DNA of 64,000 bases from Labrenzia sp. R4_2 (GCF_017743865.1 NZ_JAGHRJ010000005.1:346775-410774); one strand, 5' to 3'; shown: positions 42,194 through 51,079, counted from the first letter of the stretch. The notes: generated by a model from the sequence alone, not told the origin. Program-made: numbers and translations.

Positions 42194-42613
42194 TCATGAC
42201 TTCACCCTCCGCTCAATCTGCTTGAGGGCTTCAATGACCGGAGCGGCCTGATCGGCTGTCAGCCATTCCGGATTATCGATCCCGGTCTTTTCTTTCACGA
42301 ACAGCTGCAACGCTTTCTTGTAGGGGTAACGCCAGTAGCCATGGTCGCCGATTGTTTTGGCGATCGCGAACATCAACCGGACATAGGATTTCTGGGACCG
42401 AGCGCGCCATGCGCCGCCGGATCCGCCACCATCCTTCCAACCAAGCCGCTGAAACTCATCAAGAACCGCATTGCGCTCTCTAACGGTCATTGCGGCTGAT
42501 GATGCTTTGCCGGTAACTCGCTCAAGGATCGACCTGTAACTGTCGTCATCAAGGCGCAGCGATTTCTTGGCAATGTGAATGCGCGCAAGCTGAGACTTGA
42601 CCAGTATGTTCAT
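42194..42613 (-). CDS. gemA: GemA-like regulatory protein (Mu gp16, DUF1018)
   Basis: A 139-residue protein with the DUF1018/GemA pattern: LARIHIAKKSLRLDDDSYRSIL at the start and a Gly/Ser-rich loop before RSQKSYVRLMFAI. In Mu, GemA affects host gene expression and DNA supercoiling. Starts overlap with the neighbouring gene (ATGA). Confidence 0.88.
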   Translation of the reverse strand: MNILVKSQLARIHIAKKSLRLDDDSYRSILERVTGKASSAAMTVRERNAVLDEFQRLGWKDGGGSGGAWRARSQKSYVRLMFAIAKTIGDHGYWRYPYKKALQLFVKEKTGIDNPEWLTADQAAPVIEALKQIERRVKS

Positions 42614-42828
42614 GACTGGCCTCCCGCCTTCGCAAGCTTTGATTTCTCCTGCTCAAAGAGATACGCGATACCAGACAGTTGTCCGTCACAGGCCCGGTCA
42701 AGATGGTGGATAACCTCGTCAAACCGGCCCTGGCGCAGTTCATGTACTGCTGCCTGGAACGCATCGTCAGACTGAACGTCCAGATCATAAAAGTCTTCGC
42801 CGCAGCAATCGCAAATGTATCCGCTCAT
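42610..42828 (-). CDS. Small CxxC phage protein, unknown
   Basis: A 72-residue protein with CDCCGEDFYDL near the N-terminus, which may bind zinc, and an acidic helical rest. Coupled to gemA. Confidence 0.6.
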   Translation of the reverse strand: MSGYICDCCGEDFYDLDVQSDDAFQAAVHELRQGRFDEVIHHLDRACDGQLSGIAYLFEQEKSKLAKAGGQS

Positions 42829-42834
42829 GATCGA

Positions 42835-43086
42835 TTACTCCTTGTAGGGGCATCGCAGTGCCGTGTGACCACCAACAGGACCCGCGTCTCCCAGCGGGAC
42901 CGGCTGTCGCGGTGACTTCAATTCAGTGGCAAGCAGCGCATTGGTGACGCGCCGCAGGTCTCGGGTTAGGTCCGGCCGTAAATGCAGACGGAAACGTTTG
43001 CGGTGGCATTCTTCCAAAAGGCGGTCACGTTCCAGGCGCAGCCGCATCGCCTCGTCCAGCCGGTCAGAGTCGGCGAGGCGGGACAT
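42835..43086 (-). CDS. Small charged phage protein, unknown
   Basis: An 83-residue, Arg-rich helical protein (DRLDEAMRLRLERDRLLEE). One nucleotide separates it from the preceding stop. No domain recognised. Confidence 0.55.
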   Translation of the reverse strand: MSRLADSDRLDEAMRLRLERDRLLEECHRKRFRLHLRPDLTRDLRRVTNALLATELKSPRQPVPLGDAGPVGGHTALRCPYKE

Positions 43087-43087
43087 G

Positions 43088-43372
43088 TCACGCAGCGTCT
43101 AAAGGCTGGCGAAATGCCCAATCCACCCAAACCCGTAAGGCTTGACCCGCCTGCACCTGATCGTCGGCTTCGGGAACTCCGGGAACGAGGTAAACCTCTT
43201 CTTTGCCGTGTGCCCGGCGAGCCCGGATTTGGACAGTCTGTTCGAAGACTTCATCGTCGAGCCCCGGCAGGCCTGTTTCATTGTCAACAAAGGCGATAGC
43301 GCCTTCAGGGACAGCGCTCAAACAAGCTGCAAACTCAATTTCACCAGAGGCCCAGCAATAAGCGATACGCAT
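43088..43372 (-). CDS. Small acidic phage protein, unknown
   Basis: A 94-residue protein from ATG 43372 (MRIAYCWASGEIEFA). The frame is open further upstream to 43432, but that would run far into the preceding gene. Mixed beta strands (GAIAFVDNE; EEVYLVPGVPEA). Function unknown. Confidence 0.6.
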   Translation of the reverse strand: MRIAYCWASGEIEFAACLSAVPEGAIAFVDNETGLPGLDDEVFEQTVQIRARRAHGKEEVYLVPGVPEADDQVQAGQALRVWVDWAFRQPLDAA

Positions 43373-43374
43373 GA

Positions 43375-43575
43375 TCAGGTTTCCTTTCCGGGCGGTGTTT
43401 TGGTGCGGGTGCTTTTCTGCGACCGCTTGCACTCTTCAAGTTGCTTAAGAAGCCATCCGCGTTCGTCATGGCTGGTCACTTCCAACTCAATTCGCACGGT
43501 GGATTTCGCGTCTTTGGTGCTGGCTGCATAGGTCTTCAAACGCCCCCAGTCCTCGCCCCAGTAAACAGATGGCAT
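43375..43575 (-). CDS. Small phage protein, unknown
   Basis: A 66-residue protein (MPSVYWGEDWGRLKTYAAST) with a basic C-terminal tail. Lies 9 bp after DUF3164. No domain recognised. Confidence 0.55.
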   Translation of the reverse strand: MPSVYWGEDWGRLKTYAASTKDAKSTVRIELEVTSHDERGWLLKQLEECKRSQKSTRTKTPPGKET

Positions 43576-43584
43576 GGCTGGACC

Positions 43585-44208
43585 TCACACGCTGGCGATA
43601 TCAAGGGAGACAGGCTCTCGATCCTCACGGACCGGATCCCGGCGATAAACGCGGACATAGGTTTTGGTACCTGTCACGCGCACCGCATCGGAGATGGCAT
43701 CCATGGCCCGCAGCCAGTCCGGATCTTCGATCGCCAAGCGGCGCAATCCAAGAACTCGGCTCGTTGAGATCTTGCCCTGTTTGTCTACCTGGAAGGCCTG
43801 ATCAACTAGTGCGCGGAGATTGGCATTCGCGCCTTCGCTCCATTTGTGAATGCAGCCGTCGATAAGCTCCTTGGCAGCCTCCAATTCGGTGCCAAAGGAA
43901 ATGTGCTCGGCTACAGCTACCACGACCTGATGGGAGCCGTCGAAAGTAGACAGGGTCACATTGCCTTTCTTGCCACCCCGTTTGACACCGTACTTTTCGG
44001 CGATCAGATCCCGGAAGGCCTGAACATCGCCAAAGGCGCGCGCCTTGAACGCGGCAAGCCGTGCATTGATATCTTCCGCCTCTTCAACAAGAGATTTGAC
44101 AAGCGCGTCCTCTTCCTGATGTTCCGGCTTGATGGTTTCGATCGGGATGAGCGCACCTTTGGCATCTTTCCAGTATCCATCAGGTACAGTGGTTTGCGGA
44201 TCGGTCAT
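43585..44208 (-). CDS. DUF3164 family protein
   Basis: A 207-residue protein with the DUF3164 features: PDGYWKDAKGALIPIETIKPE at the start, FRDLIAEKYGVKRGGKKGNVTL in the middle and KGQKISTSR-like QGKISTSRVLGLRRL. It is a standard early gene of Mu-like phages after the transposition genes. Function unknown. Confidence 0.88.
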   Translation of the reverse strand: MTDPQTTVPDGYWKDAKGALIPIETIKPEHQEEDALVKSLVEEAEDINARLAAFKARAFGDVQAFRDLIAEKYGVKRGGKKGNVTLSTFDGSHQVVVAVAEHISFGTELEAAKELIDGCIHKWSEGANANLRALVDQAFQVDKQGKISTSRVLGLRRLAIEDPDWLRAMDAISDAVRVTGTKTYVRVYRRDPVREDREPVSLDIASV

Positions 44209-44230
44209 GATCTTTGATCTCCGGTCAAAT

Positions 44231-44614
44231 TTAACGATTGGAAGTTTCCGGACGCCATGCTGGCGGATGTAATCCGGCGCGCCTTGCCGCTGCCACTGAC
44301 GGATCTCCCATCAACTCAGCAGTGACATCGCGGTTGGTAACAGTCGCTTTGTTCAGAAACGGAACGACCCGGAATTTCCTTTTCGGAAGCTGCCGCTTGA
44401 CAGGTTTCGGCTCGGCAGCGGGCGGCTCATCTCTGACTGCCTCGACAAACTCCAGATTGCCGCGCAGCTGAGATCGAAGCGTGTGCCAGGTCTCCATCAC
44501 TTCCGGAAATGGCCGGCGCAACGCATCGGCGATATAGTCCGGCTCTTCTCCAAGTGCCTGCAGGCCAATCAACAAGGCGAATTCATGGAGCGTCCATGGG
44601 GGTGACTTCGTCAT
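44231..44614 (-). CDS. Early phage protein, unknown
   Basis: A 127-residue protein. The N-terminus (PPWTLHEFALLIGLQALGEEP) may be a small helical DNA-binding fold like SANT/Myb; the rest is basic with Pro-rich linkers. Start overlaps the previous stop by 4 nt. Confidence 0.6.
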   Translation of the reverse strand: MTKSPPWTLHEFALLIGLQALGEEPDYIADALRRPFPEVMETWHTLRSQLRGNLEFVEAVRDEPPAAEPKPVKRQLPKRKFRVVPFLNKATVTNRDVTAELMGDPSVAAARRAGLHPPAWRPETSNR

Positions 44615-44961
44615 GCCACACCTTCCTTTTCGGTGTGCGCTAATGGCTTCAAAGCGCAGGATTTACAGGCGACCCAAAGCTTGAGGGCTTTTGGATCGGA
44701 CATCGGCATGACGCTAGCCGCATGAGCTGCGCATTCGTCATGACTAAGATCGGTTTGAAGGTGCGGGCACGTGACACGGTTGGAAAACAAGGCAAGCGCT
44801 CGTTGTTCGAACTTATCGTTCCGGCCACCGACATCAGCATACCGGCCGGAGAGATAGAGGCTCACCATTGTCCGGCTAACGCCCATACGGTCCGCAACGG
44901 CCTGTTTGGATCCCAGCTTCTCTACCTGCTCGCTGATAAGGGTGTGCACGTTCACTGACAT
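44611..44961 (-). CDS. HTH protein with C-terminal cysteine cluster
   Basis: A 116-residue protein. Residues 10-45 form a helix-turn-helix (GSKQAVADRMGVSRTMVSLYL). The C-terminal half has Cys/His pairs (CPHLQ, ECAAH, ACKSC), which suggest zinc binding. It likely regulates early transcription or binds the phage ends. Confidence 0.7.
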   Translation of the reverse strand: MSVNVHTLISEQVEKLGSKQAVADRMGVSRTMVSLYLSGRYADVGGRNDKFEQRALALFSNRVTCPHLQTDLSHDECAAHAASVMPMSDPKALKLWVACKSCALKPLAHTEKEGVA

Positions 44962-45542
44962 GGAACAGCCTCCCCTGCATCGCCGAGGTTATGGTCGAAG
45001 AAATCCCTTTTCTTTGGGCGGAACACTGGTGCGATCGGCCCGGTATCCCGGATCAGGCGGAACCGTTTGAACCCGTTAGAAGTCAGCTTGGTGCCGCGAA
45101 CCCTAACGGGCAGCTCCGCCAAATACCCGGCACGAACCAACCGGTTCAGATATCGCTGCAGATTGCCCTCAGGGTTCTTTTCGCCGCCAGTAGAGGCGGC
45201 CATCGCCAGGTCGCCGATGGTAAAGGCATTGCCCATACGCATCGCGTTCCAGGCACGCTGACGGAGTGTGTTGCATTGCGGAGCTCGGCAGCGGCCACGG
45301 TCCGGCCGATACGGGCCGGAGCTGATCACGCGGCCGTCCGCAGCTGCTGCCTTACCTTCGCGCGTCAGCCGATAGCATCCGACCTCGACCCGTTCCAAAA
45401 GGCCGCGCATGATCAGGCTGCCTGCACCGTCCGAAATCTGGCGGCGGTTGAGCGGCAGTTTGGTATCCAGCTCATCAACGGTTTGGCACGACCCGTCACT
45501 TAAAGCTGTCAACAACGTTGTCGGAACTGTTCCGGGCGTCAT
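44952..45542 (-). CDS. Tandem winged-helix early protein
   Basis: A 196-residue protein with two apparent winged-helix segments (TVDELDTKLPLNRRQISDG; FTIGDLAMAASTGG...NLQRYLNRLVRAGYL). ATG overlaps the MuB-like stop (TAATG). A copy of GGAACTGTTCC (45523-45533) lies in its first codons. DNA-binding is inferred. Confidence 0.68.
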   Translation of the reverse strand: MTPGTVPTTLLTALSDGSCQTVDELDTKLPLNRRQISDGAGSLIMRGLLERVEVGCYRLTREGKAAAADGRVISSGPYRPDRGRCRAPQCNTLRQRAWNAMRMGNAFTIGDLAMAASTGGEKNPEGNLQRYLNRLVRAGYLAELPVRVRGTKLTSNGFKRFRLIRDTGPIAPVFRPKKRDFFDHNLGDAGEAVPCQ

Positions 45543-46309
45543 TAAAACACCTCCGGAACTTTGATTGGCCGGTTCGAGGAACGGTCATTGATGATGATTT
45601 GTCCGGCCATGTCCGTGCGGGTCAGCCCACCCGCGTCCGGCTCGTTACGCAGACCAAACCGCTCAATGTTGGCGATGGCCTCAAGGATCTCCCGGTTGAA
45701 GCCAGCCGAGACCTTCAAAACAAAGTCCAAAAGATCGTCAGCGACGGGAACTTCACACCGAGCGCCAATCAGCGCCTTCACATCTTCCCGTGTCGCTTTT
45801 TTAAACCGAACCTTCTGCGAAACACGGCTGGCGACCTGTGGGAACCGGGCTAGGTTGTCATTGACCTTACCCATACCGACGAGAACAGTCGGCAGCTCGA
45901 TCATGTCGGAAATATCCCGGATCGTTTCCAGAATGGCCGATTTCGAAGACACATGATCGGCCTCATCGATGACCAGGCCAAAAGTTCGGTTCTCCAGCAT
46001 CGCTGACGCCTGACGCCCGGCAAGCTCTTCGAGAGCTTTGGCATATTTCTTCTGGAAGGCATGGGGCGGATGAACGCGCAGGGCGTCCAACAATTCGTTC
46101 ATGAACCAGCTCGGCGTCCATTCCTTCTTGGCCCGCAGATAAACGCTCCCAGTCTGCGCAACCCAGTTTTTCAAAGTGGTGGTTTTGCCAAGCCCAGGCA
46201 AACCATCAACCACAACAAGGCAGGCCTCTTCTGCGCCTCGTTGTGACAACGCTGTCAGGGCGGACAAAAACCGCTTCACGTTGTCTGTCTCGACAAAGAC
46301 ATTCCGCAT
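45542..46309 (-). CDS. Transposition AAA ATPase (MuB-like)
   Basis: A 255-residue AAA+ protein with Walker A GLPGLGKTT near residue 37 and Walker B LVIDEAD near 115. It should bind target DNA and stimulate the transposase, and give target immunity. It is shorter than MuB (312 residues), as is common in this group, and lies right after the transposase gene. Confidence 0.92.
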   Translation of the reverse strand: MRNVFVETDNVKRFLSALTALSQRGAEEACLVVVDGLPGLGKTTTLKNWVAQTGSVYLRAKKEWTPSWFMNELLDALRVHPPHAFQKKYAKALEELAGRQASAMLENRTFGLVIDEADHVSSKSAILETIRDISDMIELPTVLVGMGKVNDNLARFPQVASRVSQKVRFKKATREDVKALIGARCEVPVADDLLDFVLKVSAGFNREILEAIANIERFGLRNEPDAGGLTRTDMAGQIIINDRSSNRPIKVPEVF

Positions 46310-46340
46310 CTGTTATCTTCCTTTCAGTTTGGTTGTGCCT

Positions 46341-48587
46341 TTAGGCAGCGGCGCGCAGGACATTCCCCAATGCAGCCACGTCGATGCCCGACAGACGGAA
46401 CAGATCCAGATCAGTCCTGCGGGAGAGACATCCCCGCAGGACTTTTTTCTGGTTTTCGGTAAGAAGCTCCGGAAATTCCAAGGCGAACTGCGCCAGCTCT
46501 ACATCCGAAGCAAAAACCCGTTTCTTCGGTGTCTGAGTGACCGCCAACGCAGGTGATGGCGCGGACGGAACAAGTTCCGGCTCAGGCTCGACCGGCTCTG
46601 CCATCAAGTCCAATACACCCGGAGCTGATGACAGCCGTTCCATTTGCGGCTGAGCGCTTTCCTCCAGCAGGATGTAAGGACGGGACTGGTCTTCAAGATC
46701 CCGTATCTTGTCTGTCTTGCGCTTGATCTGGCGGGCCAACCGTTTTTCGCGGGCATCCTCGACAACACTGAGCGGGAAGTAGCGTTCGCGGTTGCTTTCA
46801 AACTTGGCGATGGCGATCAACCGACCCGGCGTGTCCTGACCATCCAGCTTATCGAGTTCCCGGACCCAGATCTTGGATCCGTCGTTTTCCTCGTAGCAAA
46901 CCATGACGGTCTGGCCGTCGAACCGCTCCAGTTCAGGCGCGTAGTACCGGTTCTTGTTGAACTCGATCAAACCGCGCTGGACCACCCTGCGCACTGCCGG
47001 GCGATCAAGGTCATTGACCTCCTCTTCACTCAAACGGAAGGGGCGGAAGCCGTTTTCCTCGAACCAATTCCAGTATTCGTTCGGCGACATATGCCGCTTG
47101 TTGCCTGTGACCGGGTCACGCAGTTTCGGAAGCGTGCTATGGGGGCGATCATTGTACTGGCTGAGCGCCTCATCGACACGTTTGCGGAATTCATCCCACT
47201 CGACCAAAAGGTCAGAGAAACCTCGTTCCTTGAAATCATTCCGAAGTTGCTTTTCCAGCCGTAACCGGGCTTCCCGGTCAAGATCTTTGCCGATGTATGT
47301 CTCAAGCTCTTTGGCAAGCGGCGTGTAGGCTGAACCGTTAACCCGTTCGATAATGCCGCGCGCCTGCGAGTTGTAAGGAAGAGAATGCTCTTTGCGGGTG
47401 CCGAGCCGAACAAGAAGGCCGATCGCTGCATCGTCCAACAGTTCGTTTTTGAAGCCCGAACCCCGGTCGGCATAAAATATCGCAGCAACGCCGCCATAAA
47501 TGCTTGCCCACCGGATTGCGGCAGCCACATCACGGCTGTTTTCATCAAGGCCGATCGAGTAACCGACACACCGACGTGTCACCACATCCAGAACAGTCGT
47601 AATCTCCGGCCGGATCGGCGCACCGTTCACTGGATGGGCGACATAAGCGTCAAAGGTTTTGCCGTCCGCAGTGTATATGTCGGTTGGCAGCAGACCTTCG
47701 GTCGATCGGCTCACGAACACCTTGCGCGCCTTCAGGGCAAGGCACCCCTCCCGGCCACGGTTTGCGGCTATCGGATCGGCCGTGTTGAGTTTGTCCAGAT
47801 AACGTAAAACCTGATCGTAGCTTGGAGCCTTGTCAGGGTTGTCCAGGCTGTTGCGATACATTCGCAGCGCATGGGCCGCTGTTCGTTTTTGCGGGGTGGC
47901 ATAGAAAGCCATGAAACCCGCAACCCAGTCGTAACGATCCGCGTTGAGCGGTTCTTCCTTTCGCCGCAGCGGCAACAAACCTTTGTAGCCATGATCTTCA
48001 AAGGCTCGCCGCCAATTGTAAAGGGACCGCAGGCCAAGCTTCACCTTGGCCTTGCGGCTGTTGGCCACATGGACCAATTCCCTCAGGCGGCGGGTTTCAT
48101 CCGTGTCTGGACCATTGGTTACCGCCTCGCAAAGCGCCACCATTGCCGGTCGGTACTTCGCACCGGAAGCAACACGGTGCTCGATTTCCCGGAGTAACGC
48201 CAGACGGGCATCGGCAACCGCCTTTTGTTGAGCATTCGCATCGGCTGCACGGATTGGCTTGCGGTCCGAAACCACCGGGCGCGCGACTTCCCGCGAATTG
48301 TTTTGCACAGCAGGCAGAGCAGCTTCCGCCTCGGACAAAACCACCAGGCGGTTTCTGGCAGCTAACGCTGTGCGGGCCTCTGCGGGCAGAAGGTCGATGT
48401 GGTATTCAAGCCCACCACCTTGTCCTGAGCGTTTCCTTGCGTGGGATGAACTTTGCCAATCCATTCGCTTTGCAAAACGAATAATTGTGCTCTCTGTTGA
48501 AGGCAGCCCCGGCAATCCGAGCCCAGCCAGTTCGCGGGCCGTGTACCATTGTTTTTGCATCGGCATTTGTTGAGGCATGGCGTTCAT
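46341..48587 (-). CDS. Mu-type DDE transposase (MuA-like)
   Basis: A 748-residue transposase from ATG 48587 (ATGA overlap; a longer frame adds five residues). N-terminal end-binding domain with WYTARELAGLGLPG. The RNase-H core has Asp308 (TADGKTFDAY), Asp374 (YADRGSG) and Glu414 (GIIERVNG). The C-terminal region has the MuB-contact type tail. All three catalytic residues are present, so it is probably functional. Confidence 0.95.
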   Translation of the reverse strand: MNAMPQQMPMQKQWYTARELAGLGLPGLPSTESTIIRFAKRMDWQSSSHARKRSGQGGGLEYHIDLLPAEARTALAARNRLVVLSEAEAALPAVQNNSREVARPVVSDRKPIRAADANAQQKAVADARLALLREIEHRVASGAKYRPAMVALCEAVTNGPDTDETRRLRELVHVANSRKAKVKLGLRSLYNWRRAFEDHGYKGLLPLRRKEEPLNADRYDWVAGFMAFYATPQKRTAAHALRMYRNSLDNPDKAPSYDQVLRYLDKLNTADPIAANRGREGCLALKARKVFVSRSTEGLLPTDIYTADGKTFDAYVAHPVNGAPIRPEITTVLDVVTRRCVGYSIGLDENSRDVAAAIRWASIYGGVAAIFYADRGSGFKNELLDDAAIGLLVRLGTRKEHSLPYNSQARGIIERVNGSAYTPLAKELETYIGKDLDREARLRLEKQLRNDFKERGFSDLLVEWDEFRKRVDEALSQYNDRPHSTLPKLRDPVTGNKRHMSPNEYWNWFEENGFRPFRLSEEEVNDLDRPAVRRVVQRGLIEFNKNRYYAPELERFDGQTVMVCYEENDGSKIWVRELDKLDGQDTPGRLIAIAKFESNRERYFPLSVVEDAREKRLARQIKRKTDKIRDLEDQSRPYILLEESAQPQMERLSSAPGVLDLMAEPVEPEPELVPSAPSPALAVTQTPKKRVFASDVELAQFALEFPELLTENQKKVLRGCLSRRTDLDLFRLSGIDVAALGNVLRAAA

Positions 48588-49042
48588 TTCCGTGACTTCC
48601 ATTCCGCGTCGGCAGCGTCGATCATGCGGTTCAGTTTTTCGCGGGTCTCAATCGCAAGCTCCCGCTCGATCAAGGCCTTGTACTTGCGATCCACCACAAG
48701 AAACTCGGTATCGGCGAGCAGTTCGTTCAGCATTTCCGGGCTGTTCAGCAACTTGACGAGCGCGATGAGCCGGTAGGCACTGACATTGTTCTTGTCCCGC
48801 GCTTCTGAGGCCCAGGCATCCAGACTGTCCCGGCTGATGTCCTCTCCGAGATAGTCAGAAAGCTCGACGGCAATCTCCTCCCGGCTCCGGCCATCTTCCT
48901 TCATGGCCTCGGACACGACGCGGCAGACCTTTCCGGCAAGTGTTGCCGCCCGGACACGCGCCTCCTCAAACCGGGCCTCCACCTTTGGAGGTTCCCAGGA
49001 AAGAAGATCACCAGTCAGAGTGTCGCCGCGCCGCTTCGCCAT
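48584..49042 (-). CDS. Early regulatory protein upstream of the transposase
   Basis: A 152-residue helical protein (MAKRRGDTLTGDLLSWEPPK) with a likely HTH (REEIAVELSDYLGEDISRDSLDAW). Such a gene is common in this place in alphaproteobacterial Mu-like phages. It is translationally coupled to the transposase. Confidence 0.7.
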   Translation of the reverse strand: MAKRRGDTLTGDLLSWEPPKVEARFEEARVRAATLAGKVCRVVSEAMKEDGRSREEIAVELSDYLGEDISRDSLDAWASEARDKNNVSAYRLIALVKLLNSPEMLNELLADTEFLVVDRKYKALIERELAIETREKLNRMIDAADAEWKSRK

Positions 49043-49045
49043 GGA

Positions 49046-49279
49046 TCAACCGGACCTCCGGTTGTTACCGCTTGCATTCGCGTAGACTGAAGTATGTTGA
49101 ACAGACACTGGTTGTCCCAGCTGCTCCGTTGGAGACGGGGCATTCTCCAGCCGCTGAAGCTTTTTGAGCAGAACCTCGATCCGTCGCCAGTCTTCCCAAT
49201 CATCTCGGGACATGCCCGTCGCGTCGGAAAGTTCCAGTTCCCGCTCAACAAAGCCGAGCGCCTTTTCGATGTCAGACAT
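49046..49279 (-). CDS. Small early protein, unknown
   Basis: A 77-residue protein from ATG 49279 (MSDIEKALGFVERELELS), GGAG upstream, overlapping the previous gene by 8 nt. Acidic and helical. Longer frames from 49324 or in the other phase are not preferred. Confidence 0.6.
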   Translation of the reverse strand: MSDIEKALGFVERELELSDATGMSRDDWEDWRRIEVLLKKLQRLENAPSPTEQLGQPVSVQHTSVYANASGNNRRSG

Positions 49280-49568
49280 CGACGGGCTCCACGATCCAAC
49301 GAGCATCGCTAACCGGCCAGTCATTCAAAACAGCCGCCATGCGGCTTGCATCAACCTGCGATGTGAAGGTGTAGGCTTCGCTGGGCAGCAAGCCACAATT
49401 GGCCACGTAGGCAATTCCACCGCCAACAACATCGATAACTGCACCAACACCCTCCCTAAAGTAGTATCGGCGTCCATGACGGCTGGTTTTAACCAGGCGG
49501 AACAGTTCCGGTGGCAGCCCTGTGACCGGTAAAGTACCGGGGGCTTCAAGTGCAGATACGGTATTCAT
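49272..49568 (-). CDS. Small early protein, unknown
   Basis: A 98-residue protein from ATG 49568 (MNTVSALEAPG), GGAGA upstream, ATGA overlap with the small membrane protein gene. It has a YYFREGVGAVIDVVGGGIAYV strand block. A palindrome copy (49499-49509) is inside the gene. Confidence 0.6.
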   Translation of the reverse strand: MNTVSALEAPGTLPVTGLPPELFRLVKTSRHGRRYYFREGVGAVIDVVGGGIAYVANCGLLPSEAYTFTSQVDASRMAAVLNDWPVSDARWIVEPVDV

Positions 49569-49759
49569 TGGGAAAGTCTCCACAAAAGAACGGTCTCGGT
49601 GGCGGCAAACGCCCAAAGACCGAAAGCGGTCAGGAAGACGCCGAGCACGGCGGCTTCAAAAAGGACTTTGATGGAAAGCAAACATTGGGCTGCCCAACCG
49701 GCCAGCTGCTTGGTGCGGGTGTCAGATCTCATAGCGCGTACTGACAGTTGAACCATCAC
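49565..49759 (-). CDS. Small early membrane protein
   Basis: A 64-residue protein with one membrane helix (LFEAAVLGVFLTAFGLWAF). It overlaps the ner stop and the next start, so it belongs to the operon. ATG 49756 is an alternative start. Function unknown. Confidence 0.6.
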   Translation of the reverse strand: MMVQLSVRAMRSDTRTKQLAGWAAQCLLSIKVLFEAAVLGVFLTAFGLWAFAATETVLLWRLSQ

Positions 49760-50070
49760 GCAGCAGCCACTTTGTCAGCGGATACTGACCGTTTCTGACT
49801 GGTGCTAGGTCCGTGTTTGCGGATATCGTAAATGCGATGAGAGGTTATCGGATACCGATCTGGCCAGAGTACTGCCGGATCAGTTTCCAGAAACTCCGCG
49901 ATGACCGCTTCGGCCTTCCGAACGGTCCGGGTCCAGACATGACCGAACGCGTTTGGCTTCATGCCAGCACGATCGGCGAGCTCAGACAAGGTCATTCCTT
50001 GTCGCTGGATTTCGGCCAGGATTGAATAACGATCCCAACCTTCGAAGGGAGGATGAAGCGGCTTCGCCAT
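49756..50070 (-). CDS. Ner-like DNA-binding regulator
   Basis: A 104-residue protein of the Ner/SfsB (Nlp) family: EGWDRYSILAEIQRQGMTLS, AGMKPNAFGHVWTRTVRKAE and LWPDRYP. In Mu, Ner represses the early and repressor promoters to favour lytic growth. First gene of the early operon, divergent from the repressor across an operator array. Confidence 0.9.
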   Translation of the reverse strand: MAKPLHPPFEGWDRYSILAEIQRQGMTLSELADRAGMKPNAFGHVWTRTVRKAEAVIAEFLETDPAVLWPDRYPITSHRIYDIRKHGPSTSQKRSVSADKVAAA

Positions 50071-50087
50071 AGTTACCTCGTGCTTTT

Positions 50088-50208
50088 GTGAAATCGGTTT
50101 GCTAAGACCGGTTTCGAAAAATGAGTAAGTGAAATTTCGGCGCTATTGAATGCGTCGATGACTATAAATACACGAGATTTCACGTATGACAAGTGAAATT
50201 TCACGTAT
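50088..50208. promoter_or_regulatory. Operator array between repressor and early operon
   Basis: GTGAAAT or its complement appears at 50088-50094, 50129-50135, 50177-50183 and, as a perfect 12-bp palindrome GTGAAATTTCAC, at 50193-50204. The 11-mer ATTTCACGTAT is repeated at 50177-50187 and 50198-50208, exactly 21 bp (two helical turns) apart. A TATAAA at 50163-50168 could be a -10 box. These are likely repressor and/or Ner operators. Confidence 0.7.
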
Positions 50209-50250
50209 CTATGGTCCCCATGAGTTGGGTCTAGTTATCCACTCCAGGAA

Positions 50251-50778
50251 ATGGCGGCTTTTGAAATGATAGAAGACACACAAGACGGTACAGAGCATGG
50301 TCTTGCCTCTCGGATCCGATTTGTAATCGGAGACGATTCTTTGCGAAATTTCGCTCTTAAGTCTGGGGTCAAAGAAGGAACGCTGCGGAGCGTTATGAAA
50401 GGCACAAGACCTTCCATTGATTTCGTAACGACTATCGCAAATGCTACTGGTGTCTCGTTAGAATGGCTGGCGACAGGTACTGGACGCCCTTATTCGAAAG
50501 CAAAGTCTATATTACCGGATCACGGAATTGATCGCGGCCTTTTCGAAATGATCTCTCAAGTGGTAGAAAAGGTTATACAGGAAGAAAAGATAGATTTGTC
50601 TCCTGGCGCGATCGCAGCCACAGTAATAGATTACTACGATATGGTATTTTCTGTTGTAGGTAAAACAACAGAAGAGGAATATCGTTCACTTATGCCCTGG
50701 GTTGAATATGGAATTCGTAAAGGAGCAAAGCACCATAGAAGGAATGAAAAACAGCCTCATGCTCGCTACGCAAAATGA
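50251..50778 (+). CDS. Lysogeny repressor (c-like, XRE helix-turn-helix)
   Basis: A 175-residue protein with an N-terminal helix-turn-helix (NFALKSGVKEGTLRSVMKGTRPS, then IANATGVSLEWLATG) as in CI-type phage repressors, and a helical C-terminal region for oligomerisation. No LexA-type protease site is visible. It is rightward, divergent from the early operon. Start is uncertain: ATG 50251 has AGGA too close; ATG 50266 is an alternative. Confidence 0.85.
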   Translation: MAAFEMIEDTQDGTEHGLASRIRFVIGDDSLRNFALKSGVKEGTLRSVMKGTRPSIDFVTTIANATGVSLEWLATGTGRPYSKAKSILPDHGIDRGLFEMISQVVEKVIQEEKIDLSPGAIAATVIDYYDMVFSVVGKTTEEEYRSLMPWVEYGIRKGAKHHRRNEKQPHARYAK

Positions 50779-50972
50779 AGTACTGACAACCAATGAAGAT
50801 GTAGATCGGGTATCGGTTTAATCTGAGGTGTTGTCGCGTCGTTTGCAGCAACCAGCAGCTCAGTTAGTCATCTGGCAGGCTAGTGGTCAGAGTTTAAGTC
50901 TCACGACACCATTTCCACGGCGAATAATTCCTTTAATTATCAATACGTACCAGAGCACTCGACGCAAAAAGC

Positions 50973-50998
50973 AAACTCTGACCATAACGTCAGAGTTT
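50973..50998. terminator. Perfect 10-bp hairpin downstream of the repressor
   Basis: AAACTCTGAC (50973-50982) and GTCAGAGTTT (50989-50998) flank a six-base loop. A third partial copy (AACTCTGAC) follows at 51008-51016. It may end repressor transcription or bind protein near the phage end. Confidence 0.45.
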
Positions 50999-51053
50999 CA
51001 TGGCTCCAACTCTGACCCGTCATATTGGTCTACTCCAACCAGATACCCTCTTT

Positions 51054-51079
51054 AAATCCGCTATATTTCGCGGATTTTT
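51054..51079 (+). terminator. Intrinsic terminator at the phage left end
   Basis: AAATCCGC (51054-51061) pairs with GCGGATTT (51070-51077), followed by more T. It is oriented to stop rightward transcription from the repressor before the phage end. The interval 50779-51121 otherwise holds no convincing gene. Confidence 0.6.

Noticed and set aside
41778..42197. 139-residue leftward frame
   Set aside because: It is antisense to the signal-peptide gene 41874-42191, which has a good ribosome-binding site. Its own sequence has no recognisable pattern.
23955..49509. Palindrome copies at 23955, 45523 and 49499 as further late promoters
   Set aside because: They lie inside coding sequence and their -10-like hexamers are weak or at a different offset. 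They may still bind the activator but are not called as promoters.
50828..51055. 75-residue rightward frame after the repressor
   Set aside because: No ribosome-binding site, low-complexity Thr/Arg/Gln composition, and it runs through the hairpin at 50973-50998.
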